A DNA stretch of 64,000 nt from NCBI GenBank assembly GCA_028023455.1, contig JAQFVV010000031.1:556001-620000 (forward strand), given 5' to 3'. The stretch comes from Epiperipatus broadwayi (lineage: Eukaryota > Onychophora > Udeonychophora > Euonychophora > Peripatidae). Shown in pieces: positions 13,601 to 25,200 of this stretch (position 1 is the first letter of the stretch; every line of letters starts with the position of its first letter). The position numbers and the translations under genes are program-made. The notes under the pieces are model-generated. The model saw only the letters and a list, made by a program, of their open reading frames with translations. It was not told the origin of the DNA and did no database searches.

Positions 13601-13960
13601 CGAGCTTCACCATTCACTGTAGACTAACTAAGACCCTAAGTCCAACCACAGTGAATGTATGTTTTTCTCAAACTTAAAGAATGACCTGCATTAACAGTTA
13701 TATATTATTTTAAGAGTGGGAAAAGTTAATGAAATAAAATATAAAAAAATAAGAGAATTTTTTAAAATTTTTCTTTAATTTTAAAATATGATGGCAGAAA
13801 GAGATAAGATAAATTTTCGTAATTAAACATAACCCATTAAAGAATGCAATTATTTTATGAAAGATTTTAATTAAAAGAAAATAGATAACAGGGGAAAATT
13901 TGAAACAATAGGCTACTAATAAGTAGTTTAATTAAAAACACAATTGGGGAAAAGTAAGAA

Positions 13961-15950
13961 AAATGAAGAACTTTTTTTTGTTTCTTCAATCTGAAAAATC
14001 TACTGAAGCTCTTGCTAAGGACTCTTATATTAAGAATTTCTAGAATCGGCAGAAAATTATTCTTTAAAGAAAAAGAAATTCATTTTGTTTGAATTCCTGC
14101 TTGCTGCCTTTTCATTGTCGCTGTAGATTATTTGCTCTATATGGATTCAAATCCAGAACTTTGTTACTTTATAGAAATGCTGGAGTAATTTACTTTGCCT
14201 TCACTCTCCCGTCCCTGGGACTGGAGTCGTAAAGATGTGAGCCAGCTGAAGAAACAAGAAAAATGCCTGACAAATATCTACCCTGTAGTAGTTTAATTCT
14301 TTCTATGGGAATCTGAATCAAAAGAAAGGAACTGCCATGCAACATTAATGGAACCCATCTTGACACACGCACTCTAGTTGTTGGTAACTATCCTCTTATT
14401 TGAAATGTGTTTGTCTTTTCTCAAAGTAACTCTAGAGATATGTTGTTGTTTTTTTTATTTAAACATTTTGTAAATTGTTTTTTTTTTTTTAAATATTGTA
14501 ATTGGTATTGGGCTTAATATGTATAATGGCGATGAATCTTCTTAAGCTGGGTGAAAATGCCTCAATAAACTTGGTCGCCATTATACACTTATAATTAAGC
14601 ATTTCATTTTATGTATATGTTTTAAAGATAAAAAAAAAAAAAAGAAACAAAAACGCAGAAAGTGCAAATCCCCCCCCCCCCCCATCTTCTTGATTAATAA
14701 TGCAATGTTACCTATTAAGTTCTAGTTAATGGGTATAGGACTTGAGATTTAATAATTAAAGATTTGATTTAGTTTTCTTTTGTAAAAAAGGAAAAAAACA
14801 AAAGAGAGGCCACTACCTATATTCCTTTGCCATATATATTTCTCCTTAATTCATTTCAAAAAAGGTTACAAACATATATGTGTATTTTTAAGAATGTAAA
14901 ATAACAAAACTTTCGTTTTTCATCTAGCTGTAAAAGAGAGAGTACAGTTACCCGTATTTATTGATTTTAAAGTTATAGAAAGGGATTTGTATTAACTCTG
15001 TAATAGGTTGGCTAAACATTAACTAATTTTTCTAACAAGTCCGCCCCTTTGCCTAAGTGATTTAATTGTATTGGAAAATAAAATGATTATTTTATAAGGG
15101 ATTTTTTTTTTTGGTTGGACTTTCATAATGTTTTGTATATGTTTACCAACTAAGGTTTTTCTTTTACATTTAAAGGTCGTTGGTCCATATTTATAGTATA
15201 TTGCGTACTGGGGGACTTGTGGGCATGTCTTGGCACATTTCGGCGCTTTCCTCACCAAGTCTACATAAGCTAACAAACTTGCCTCGGGATCGCAACGAAG
15301 ATTTATAAAAATTGGATCTCATCTCTTTTCATATATAAATATAACTGGACATAAGCAACGAAACTCTATGCCTGAATTCGGATCATGCGGTTAGCGAACG
15401 AATTCTATTTCTCTAAGTGGAGAGCTATCCAGTCTCATGTTAGCTTCTTGTGGCATTTGCGTCTCAGGACTCATCATCTCCCACAATATTCTGTCATCTT
15501 AGTCTGCAATATTTTATATTTATATTTATTTCAAAAACTTTCTCTGCAGAATATTATTGAAGTGTCTAAATCAAGACTGAAAATATCCGAAAGGAGGGGG
15601 TCACTATTAAATTTTGTTAGTAGCATAGGACGGTTCTTTCAATGCTTTCCTAAAAATATGTTAGTTAGTTTGGCTGACTATCTATATCATGTCCTCCCAC
15701 CATAGTGTTGATTATGTCTGTCTCTCTCTTTCAATCATGTAACCTGTCCAATGGCTAGAAATGTCCCCAACTTATAATATGAAGTCATTTTCAAAGGGTC
15801 TTTCTTTCATATCTGGATATAGTTGCAGGGAATTAGTCTGCAGCTCAATTAATCAATTCGTTGTACTCTGCAAGTGTAAAATAATAAAGTTTTTCTTTTG
15901 TCTTTCATTCACTATTATTAAAACTTTGTAGCATTGTTTTTTCTTTAGTA
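13961..15950. other. Less AT-rich block, unexplained
   Basis: This block is clearly richer in G and C than its surroundings. Short open frames on the minus strand (14190-14372, 15019-15276) and plus strand (15385-15705) carry no motif I recognise, and none has convincing flanking splice sites. It also holds a 14-base C run at 14670-14683 and a stem-loop-like inverted repeat at 14521-14586. It might be an old repeat, a non-coding exon or a decayed gene. Confidence 0.35.
14521..14586. repeat. Perfect 12-bp inverted repeat (hairpin)
   Basis: GTATAATGGCGA at 14521-14532 is followed by its exact reverse complement at 14575-14586, leaving a 42-base loop. The arms are GC-containing in an AT-rich region. 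No known RNA element matches. Confidence 0.6.
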
Positions 15951-16054
15951 AACCTGATCAATATATACATGTTCAAATTTCTCCTTAGAGTCTTGTCTCT
16001 CCTTGATCACCAGGCATACATTAAGAATAAATTCTAGTGAGGTTTGGGGAGTAA

Positions 16055-16097
16055 GTCGCTTAGTGGCAATCTTAAGGAGTAGGTGAGGTTCAAACCC
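16055..16097 (+). other. tRNA-like A-box and B-box pair, possible SINE relic
   Basis: GTCGCTTAGTGG at 16055-16066 resembles a pol III A box and GGTTCAAACCC at 16087-16097 matches a B box. Only about 20 bases separate them, shorter than in a normal tRNA gene. No full cloverleaf or target-site duplication was found. Best read as a shortened, decayed tRNA-derived SINE head, with low confidence. Confidence 0.3.
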
Positions 16098-16243
16098 CCT
16101 CTACATGCATCTCTAGGTTGGGTTAAAGCAGCTCTACTTTTCTTACCGTTACAATATCCAACATTACTTGATCAGTAGAAAAAAAAATAGAAATAATCAC
16201 TGAATTAATAATAAACTTGCATCCTATATCAATGAGTCCTTAG

Positions 16244-17860
16244 GAATAAAAAATTTAGAATGCAGTGGTCAAAGATACACCAAAACAATACATTTTATCT
16301 ACATTACCAAAAATGCAATTTGCAAAAAAAGGTTCAACTGATCAATCTAGCTTCCTATTCAAAACAGTGAGAAAGAACAAAAAATACAATCCAATACTAG
16401 TCCAACTTGATATCAAATCTACTTTTGATATGATTCCAATTAACGTTCTCATTGATAGATTAGCAGATATAAAAGTATCAAAATCAATTTTGTATATCAC
16501 CATAGATGTACTAACACATCAAGAAATTCATATAACATGTAATGGAAGGTATTCATATGCTTTTAGACCTCATTAGTTAATACCACAAGGTTCTCCTCTT
16601 AATGCCTTATTATTCATCACATATATAGACCCTTTACTAGGAAGCATAGAAAAATAATTACCTGAAATACATATAACAGAGATAATTAAAAAAATACAAT
16701 GCACAGCTTATATGGATATTAGTATTTCTTGGGTCAAAAAAAAAAAAACAAATCTCTCATTTTAATAAAAATTTTGAATAAATAAATATATGAACAAATA
16801 CAAATTACAACTTAACATGACCAAATCAACTGCTTGGTTTATCCATACAGGAAAAAGATATGAATTCTTTGAAATAATACTTAATAACTTTTTATGTTTT
16901 CATTTAAATAACTCAAAAATGAAATCAGTAATATACGAAAAGTTTAAAGGAAAAATTAAATATGTGCAATTCTTTTGGAAAATCATATCTATCTCTATAT
17001 GCAAAACCATCATTACTTAATCTACTAATAATGGCAAAAATATTATTTATACAAAAGTTTTTTCATCTCACATGCATACCATGTTTAGAAAACTATTCTG
17101 GAATGATTAGTTTACTTCACCAATTCTTCGTAATTATTATACTGTACTTCCAACGCACAAACATAATTAAAACTATTCGAGGGGGGGGGGGTCCTCTACT
17201 TTGACTGAACACAAAAATCCCTATTGCAAAATGATTTAGGTCTTCATTCAATACATGTCTTTCAAATTTCCAAAACTATAAATCTTATATCTTCACATGC
17301 AAAAAATATTTTACAAATTTGGAAATCACATTCAACAGATAAACCAGCAACTTATGACTGGTTATTTAAAACCACTCCCTTGCTCACTGCTAGCCATCTA
17401 TAACTTAAATTTTCATCCAAGACAAATGCCACTATTAAAATGTTTACACTTCATTATACCCATCTTCAAATAATACTGAGGAGCCTATGCTAAATGTAAA
17501 TAATCAACAGTTGACTCAAAAATTCAAACACTGGTCCCTTGAAACAAAATATTTTGATTTTCTATTAAAATTAAATTTACAATCATTACCTCTGTCATAG
17601 ACTGAGAAACTCGGCTTAATTTATTTTTTGAATGTCAATCTTTAGAAAATATACGTTTAGCAATTCCAAGACTATTTCAAACACATAATTGCAGTGCTAA
17701 TATTTAAAATAATCTTTTTAGAATGAATATTCTCTGAAATTAGATCTTTGACATTTGTTCGAAATGCATTTTGATGAACAAGATGCATTTTTTGAATATA
17801 AAAATAATGCTAGAAATCAATAAAACATTTCCTGGATTAAATTAGAATCGCATGGATCCC
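16244..17860 (+). pseudogene. LINE-like reverse transcriptase fragment
   Basis: Plus-strand frames show RT blocks in the normal order: GSTDQSSFLFKTV near 16333, QLDIKSTFDMIP (block A, near 16405-16440), and LIPQGSPLNALLF (block B, near 16577-16615). AYMDIS (block C, near 16708-16725) follows, where the usual second catalytic Asp is replaced. Next is LQLNMTKSTAWFI (near 16806-16845). A C-terminal FFECQSLENIRLAIPRLF near 17626-17680 looks like the end of a LINE zinc-knuckle region. The frame is broken by stops at 16574, 16658 and 16764 and by frameshifts, one at the run of eleven G at 17181-17191. It is non-functional. No endonuclease domain is visible, so the clade is uncertain. Confidence 0.75.
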
Positions 17861-17920
17861 CCCCCCCCTTCCCCCCCTGGCGAGGGGGGGTTGAACAGGG
17901 GGGGAAGACCAGGGGGGGGG
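17858..17920. repeat. C-tract / G-tract patch, hairpin or quadruplex-prone
   Basis: Two C tracts (17858-17868, 17871-17877) are followed by three G tracts (17884-17890, 17898-17904, 17912-17920) separated by 7-base spacers. The C and G halves can pair, and the G half alone fits a G-quadruplex pattern. It stands out sharply from the AT-rich flanks and lies at the end of the RT fragment. Confidence 0.7.
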
Positions 17921-19271
17921 AGATTCCACACGTTTCAATTGGATGGAAGGTTGAAGAGTTGGAGTGTGTAGTAGATTGGAGGCTGTCCATTAAAGTATGA
18001 AGATTGTCTATCTTAATATATATCTGAGCACTTAGGGTATATATGTGTGAGAGATGATAATCTGAACCAACTGATGATTGCTGGTTTAGCATGAAATATG
18101 TGTATTGGTGATTATTTATCTTTTCAGCATATATGTGCTTGAGTGTATCAGTGTTATTAGATAGAGTGGAGAGTGGTGGTCATGTGAAAGTCTGTGCTCA
18201 TATACCCTATATTACATATATAGACACAGGTATATAATAAGCCTGTGTTTCAGTTATTAAATTACAATGTTGATTGAAATATGTAAAATTCAGTAATTAT
18301 TTAATTTTTTTCTTTTTAATTTATGAATATTTTAATTTCAATTATATACATCATTTCACATTAACGTAACCAGAACTTGATGAAACATTTAGATGTAATG
18401 TACCTAGCTGAAATATGTGCACCATCACATGACGAATGAATCTAAAATTAGTTGCATTATTTAACATGGATAATCAGTATAGGGGTTATAAATTAGTTTT
18501 GTCAAAAAAAAAAAAAATTAATTTGGCAAGTAATAAATTATTTTATTTTACTTTATTGATTTTTGCAAAAATAATTGAATATGCAGGCGCAAGCCATAGT
18601 GCAGTCACACTGTCCTTGGTCTGGCTCTGTATATATAAATATTTATTTTAAAATGTATAAATCTTAAACATAGTAAGGGTACGTATAGAAATTATTGCAC
18701 AATTAGCTTAAAAGGCTGATATTTGAATGATTTAATAATTATAACATCATTAAAGTTCATATACATAAAATTAATTTATATCAGATAATGAGATATTTCT
18801 ATTAATTTCTGAACATCTTTATATTAATGCTACAGATTAATTAATACAAGTTAATTTTATTTTAATATATATATATTATTGACATAACAAAATTTGTTAT
18901 ACTATAAAAACTGAATTAAAAAATTACAAATATAAATAATAAAAACACTTTTGTGTATTTATACAAAGCAACATTTTATATAAAACATTTGAAAATCAAC
19001 TAGTAGTTTTGACTGGTCATCTTCCTCAGAGTTCTTTCTAATATTGAAAAAAATCTAAATATGTTAATAAACTAAATATTTATAAAATACACTTAAAATA
19101 GGAAATATAATACAGTTTAATTTATTATATAAAAGTAGTTGAAATTTAAAATAGTGACATTTAAAATAAGTTTAAATTAAATAAACAATAGTGCATGAAT
19201 GTGAGCCAAAGTTAAATGATGATAATGAACGTTAAAAAAGATAAATTTAAATATCTCTTTAACTGAGTATA
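17921..19271. other. AT-rich intergenic DNA
   Basis: The first 300 bases are somewhat less AT-rich, with no motif seen. The rest is A/T-rich sequence with a short TA tract near 18860. No gene recognised. Confidence 0.5.
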
Positions 19272-19279
19272 GTGTAGAT
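19272..19279. repeat. Left target-site duplication of hAT element 1
   Basis: GTGTAGAT sits immediately left of the terminal repeat and is repeated exactly at 22212-22219. Eight bases is the standard hAT duplication length. Confidence 0.85.
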
Positions 19280-19966
19280 CAAGGGTTTCCAAAGTAGTCG
19301 ATATCGACCCACCGGGATGATTTAAACTTTCTAGGGATTGATAGCTTCAATAAAAAAATTTGGGAGTTGACGATAGCAAAAATAGATCTCCTTACTACTA
19401 CTATTTATTTGTTACTTCAAAATATATATGATTTTAATAGGTATCTAACCAAGAAGTAAAATAATTAAAAAAAAAACACTTATTTGATAAAAACACATTA
19501 CATACCAAACTTGCGAACAAAAAGATAAAATGTTTCATTAAAACGGTCACATATAAAAATGCATGAAAATACATGTAGCATAAACATGTCTATGCACTAT
19601 CTTATCGAATATATCAAAGCAAATGCAGACATAAAAAACATTGTACGTCCACACTTGCTTGTGGTGGGACAAAACGATATTCAATATTAGCAGAATCTAT
19701 AAATGTCTTGTATGGTCATGCTTTCATAAAACACTATAAATTGGTTCATTTAATGTGACATGCATTTATTTGTGATTAGAACTTTGAATATAATTATTTA
19801 TTGAGAAGCAGTACTACAAAAAAGAAAATGAGAGGACACAGTTTATTTATTGGAGTTCGAACAAAAATCTTTTGTTTCAAGTAAGTACATACTTTTGTTT
19901 TGCTTTTTTATCACAGAGGCTGTCAAAATTGTTTGTTAATAATTTTTTATTTCTTAGGATAATAAT

Positions 19967-21703
19967 ATGACAGAACCAAAAAAGAAATGCAGATAGTACA
20001 GCTTGGACTATTTGAAGCTAGTACTTGTTCTATCATTATCAAACAAACGTTTACCAATGTGCCTCATATGCAAAAGTCTTTAGCAATGACGCTATGAAAC
20101 CATCAAAAGTAGCAGATCACTTAAACAGAATTCACCCTGACAAAAAAGAAAAAGATTTGTCATACTTTCAATCACTTACAAATCAAATTCTGAACAGAAC
20201 TATGAAAGATATTTGTTTCATTATCTACGAAAGATATTTGTTTCATTATTGAAGCAAAATGTAGGATTAAGAGTATCATAAATAAATCCCTACTCATCAC
20301 AAAGTCTGGTGAATCATACACCATAGGAGAGTAAATGATTCTACCAGTCATTACAGAGGTATTGAACACTCTACTCCACAAACATGCACAAAATGTTATA
20401 AAAAAAATTCCTTTGAGAAATAACAGTTCAAAAATGTATCGACAAAATGTGGAAAACTGTTTGTATAATCATTTGCTAAAAAATATTTTTGCCCTTCAAT
20501 TGGATGAGTCAACTTTACCTGGTAATGAAGCTTTGTTGCTGGTATATGTTCGCTTTATTCAAGATCAGGAAGTGCATGAAAAGCAGCTGCTTGTTTCTAG
20601 AATTTTAGAAACTGACACCAAAGGCGAATTGATTTTTAATTTAATGAAGCTATTTTTCAGGGAAAAAGCAATTCCATTAACAAATATAATATCTGTTGCA
20701 ACAGATGGAGCACCAGCTATGGTTGGTCATTAGCATGGTTTCATAAGTTAACTGAAACCACATACTTGAAGTGTTTGCAGTTCAATGCATAATCCATAGG
20801 CAACATTTAGTAGCCAAGAATTTTAGTGACAAGTTGCATCAATCACTCAGTTTGTTATAACAGTTATGAACAAAATTTAAAGTAACTGTTTGAACACTAG
20901 ACTGTTAGCTTGACTATGTGAATAAAGTGACAAAGATTTGTATTGACTGATTCTCCAGAATAAAATCTGCTGACTTTCAAAAGGTTTATATTTGGTGAAA
21001 TTTTTTGACTTTTTCAATCTGTTTTAGTTTTTGAAAGATGAAGATTCCAGTTTGAAAAAAAAACATTTACCTATATTGCTTATTTAACTGACTTATTTGG
21101 CAAATTTAATGATGTTAATTCACTACTGCAAGAAGATAATTTAAATCTCATCAAAGCAAAATTAGTCATATTGGCTTTTGTTGCCAGATTAATGATTTTT
21201 AAGCAAAATATTGCAAGAACTGAGCTTTCACAGTTCCCAACTTATTCAAGATAGACACAATCCAAGAAGAAAACATCTTGCTGTACTTCAACCACTTGGA
21301 GATTTCAAAACTAGATTCAAAGATATTCTATCATCAGAAATACCAGACTGGATAATAAACCCATACACTACTAGTGCAGAACCAAATATAATTTTGCAAG
21401 ATGAGCTGATAACCATGAGCACAAATGAGGATTTCAAGGTACAATTCAAACAGTTATCAAAAGTTTTGTCTGCAACAAGATATTTTACTTCTGTAACCAG
21501 GTTTATTGACTGTTGTACAAAAGTATTTTCTGACATTTCCATTGTCATATCTGGTAGACAGGTTTCAGTGTAGTTTTAAACTGGTTTCAGAACAGACACT
21601 GATTGCATATCACTGAATATGGAGATTTGAGAATGCACACACTAATTTAAAATGGGACATAGATAAATTGTTGACAGTTCACCAGGTGCATCCATCTCAT
21701 TAA
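19967..21703 (+). pseudogene. hAT transposase of element 1 (BED finger + DDE core), broken
   Basis: The likely start is ATG 19967 (MTEPKKKCR, then a stop). A BED-type zinc finger follows across a frameshift: CLIC in one frame, then KVFSNDAMKPSKVADHLNRI in the next, with paired His at the end. After a 25-bp tandem duplication and a stop at 20332-20334 comes the DDE core: FALQLDESTLPGNEALLLVY (first Asp, near 20490-20550) and ATDGAPAMVG (second Asp, near 20699-20730). The middle is heavily decayed to 21210. FKTRFKDILSSEIPDWIINP follows, and the C terminus ends with DIDKLLTVHQVHPSH and stop TAA at 21701-21703. These motifs are shared with the hAT transposases from which vertebrate ZBED5 and SCAND3 derive. 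It cannot be functional. Confidence 0.85.
20204..20250. repeat. 25-bp tandem duplication inside the transposase
   Basis: GAAAGATATTTGTTTCATTAT occurs at 20204 and again 25 bases later at 20229. The length is not a multiple of three, so the duplication itself shifts the transposase frame. Confidence 0.75.
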
Positions 21704-22211
21704 ATTTAATTTTCCAAGCTAATTTATTTGGTATTCTTATTTTTATAATTCTGATTAAAATCTTTCATTATTGAAATTTTGTTGATGTTTTATTGTCTGA
21801 ATATGCTTTTTTTTTTTCACTCCATTTTTATGTTTAATAAAATGATTTCAATGTTTGTACTTATTTTGAATTTACATATTTATTTCATAAACGTCAAAAA
21901 ATAAAAACAATTCTGCTCGTATTTATTTATTTTTTGCTTTAATTTTCGTTAGTGCAGGTTTCACTATTAAATGTTGTACAAGATAATGCCATATTCTGTA
22001 ATCCTTTTATCTTTTTCAATCATTAATTACAAAATCTTTTTCAATCATTAATTACAAGTGTTTAAAATGAAAAGTTTGATATTCAATGAAATATTTAATA
22101 TTGAGTACTGTACAAATTTATTGAGTAAGTAAAGTAAATGACTAGGAGGTGGACGTTTTTAAAAGTTTTTGGTAAAGAAGTGTGTGGTCAAAAAAAGTTT
22201 GGGAACTGTTG

Positions 22212-22219
22212 GTGTAGAT
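22212..22219. repeat. Right target-site duplication of hAT element 1
   Basis: An exact copy of the left flank GTGTAGAT, directly following the right terminal repeat. Confidence 0.85.
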
Positions 22220-25200
22220 GTTCAGCTTAAAATATATATGAAGAAAAATACATAAACAAACACTGCTTACTCATTATTTATATCATAAGACTACAGTATG
22301 TGAATTTATAACTGATACTTTAAATAATAGTACAGTGAACCATAGACACACTCCTTTGTTTTGAATATACTGAAGTAACTATACATACATAATTTATATC
22401 ATATGTCCATACTTTCTTGGAATGATGAAAGTTATCTTAAAATAGTTATATTAATTTTAAATAGCTATACTAAAGATGTAAGGACTTGTCCATGTTATTT
22501 TCTATTTTATATAGGATTAATAATCAATAGATAAAATAAAATTTCCTATATATTATTTTAAACAAAGTCCTCAAAATCAACATTTTCTGAATAATTAATA
22601 TATACATATATATTTTAACCTGTCTGCACTGATTCTCCATGTATCCATGATACAACTCTATCTTATCTTTAGCCTAGCTCAGATATCAAACTATAAATTA
22701 TATATAAAAAAATACCAATTTATGAAACTCAACAATTGACTATAAATATCTATTACATAACATCTAAGGTAGATTTAAGACAGTTACAATAGAGTGGTTT
22801 TAACATTGTGAAAGCATATAAAATATACTTTCCAATGACATATCTAATCAATGATATTAAAAACAATGAAATCCGATGTATTATAAAATCATCAACGATT
22901 CTTTTATAATAAAATAAAAATTACTCCATTTAAAATAATTGAATAAGAGGGATTTTACTACAATCCAACTACAAACACAAATTAGATCATTTTCTTAAAA
23001 TTAACATAATTTTAACAACTATAATATAAGAAATTATTAATTACTACCATATTTTCCAACAATTACATTATTTATAAAATAGGAACACATTATAAAAATG
23101 AACCACTTTTAGAATCATCAGCATCTATACCCATTAATTAAAATAACTTTCCCCTTTTTAAAAACTTCAGTAAATTAATTAATCAGTTTACCTTGTTTTA
23201 AATTTCCCCTTAATTTAAAATGTAAACTGCCAGAAGTATTCCCATACCAATCTCTCTTATAAACTCATATACTATCTTAAATTTATTTTAAAAATGAATT
23301 CAAATTAATTTTACAACAAATTTAATGACTTTAAAGATATAAATATTTCAGGTTAAAAATATGATGCTCTTAAAAAATAACATTTAAGTAATTATACTTT
23401 AATTAAATAAACAATTAATCTACCAAGTTTTCTTCTTTATAATATTCCCCATAATTTATATACTTGGATATGACAGTTTAATGAAAATAACTCGGAGTAG
23501 AAACAAAGCCATTAGTCTACATTTATATCAAAATATTTGTTTATTTAAATAAACAACAATAATCAATAACAAACTTTTAACTATTACAGATCCATAACAA
23601 ACTATAAACATATATAGTATTATTAACATTTTTATACAATTATTTACATCAATGAGAACAATACTTTACTCCCATATACTGCTTAGAAATTAAACTTTTA
23701 AATTACATCAGTATTTTATTATCCAATTTTCAAATTAGTTATTGCTAACATATATTTCTTTCTTTCTAAGATTTTATAATAATGTTTATCAATTTTAAAT
23801 GTGGGTTCAATTTTTTAATTCGTTTTATTGAATACATAACATATTATTCTTTTTACTTCCCTTCCATACAATACAATTCTTTCATAAATTTTGATATTTT
23901 TGTGTACACCTAAGTTCTATTAATAACTATACTTAAACTTAAGTTGTTTTTGGTTTTTATAATATAAAATCTATAAGATTAAAATAAGTGATGGATCCAA
24001 GATTAAACCATCCCTTGATAATCACTCATTCCATTCATCCATTTTTTTTATTTTCATCATTGATCTCATTTTCTTTCAATATGGTATCAATTCAAAAATT
24101 ATTTAAGTATTATAACATTTGTTTTGCATTTACTTCAATTTCATATCAAATAACTTTCTACATCTTAGATATTATAATCTTTCTAAAAATACAACCAGCT
24201 ATATTTGATGCTTACCTTACTTTTCCTTACTATTTAAAAATTCCATAGATAAACTGATTTTCGTACAAAAAATATTATATATATAAAATGGAAGTCTTCT
24301 TTTCCTTTTAAATAAGATGTGTTCTCATAGCAAGTAGTCATTTTATCTTAATGATGGTACCTTCATATCCAGGCTTTTACATTAAGCTCTTATGGATCTT
24401 AACATCTCTATTTTATGGAAATTCCTCACATCATTATGTCTTAAAACTACATATATGGGTGTCACCTAGACTAATCTCATTAGGCTATTTCCATCAGTTC
24501 TTCAGGAAAGTATACCTTAAACACATTAATCATATCTTGGAATGATAATTTATCTAATTCTAAAAAGATATTGCTAGCATCCATGATTACTATATACCAG
24601 CATAACAATATTATCTTTCTATTAATTGTTACCTTACTAATCTAATTATGATGTGTTACAAAACAAAGTATACAACTTGACAACCATCAATGTTTACTTT
24701 ATTACATTAAAACCAAGGTCAAAACTTTTTTTATTAATCACTTTTATCATTCACATATGTAATGTTTTCATATTGCTCTTTAAAATTTCATTATCATACT
24801 TTTTTTATATTATTACAACTACCATCTCTCAGTTCTTTATCATAACAGTAAATTGATTATTAATTATTTCATACTTTAAAACATACAATAAATTAATTTA
24901 AATTCTGTTTCTTTACAATAAATACTTAAAATATTGTTTTACCCCATTTTCCATCTTCTCTTTTCTTCATGCTCATTACATTCTCATCCTAAGCATAACT
25001 TATAAAATTATTAATTTAAAACATTAAAATATAATACAATCATTTATCTTACTAATTTAATATTAACTTAACAATTAATATAATGTTGGCAATTGTTTAA
25101 AATAATACCCCCCCCCCCCAAAAAAAAAAAACTGTTTATTTTTCTTCTTCCTTGTGATTCCTTCTCATATACTTCAATGTTATATTCAATACTTCCTTGC

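Larger units (their letters stand above)
19280..22211 (+). mobile_element. hAT DNA transposon (element 1), ZBED5/SCAND3-like, inactive
   Basis: A 2932-bp element flanked by an exact 8-bp duplication GTGTAGAT. Its left end reads CAAGGGTTTCCAAAGT and its right end, reverse-complemented, reads CAACAGTTCCCAAACT: imperfect terminal inverted repeats of hAT type. It carries one decayed plus-strand transposase gene. A possible short intron lies in the leader, with donor-like CAAGTAAGT near 19880 and acceptor TTTCTTAG ending at 19957. Two short internal tandem duplications are present (25-bp periods near 20204 and near 22009). All boundaries are read directly from the sequence. The lineage call rests on the transposase motifs. 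Confidence 0.85.

Noticed and set aside
17817-18092. 91-residue minus-strand frame as a gene
   Set aside because: It translates the G/C-tract patch into Pro/Gly runs and lacks any family motif or splice context.
23988-24856. Plus-strand open frames rich in Ile, Phe, Ser and Thr as membrane proteins
   Set aside because: The residue bias follows from the local T/C-rich composition; there are no splice sites or conserved motifs.
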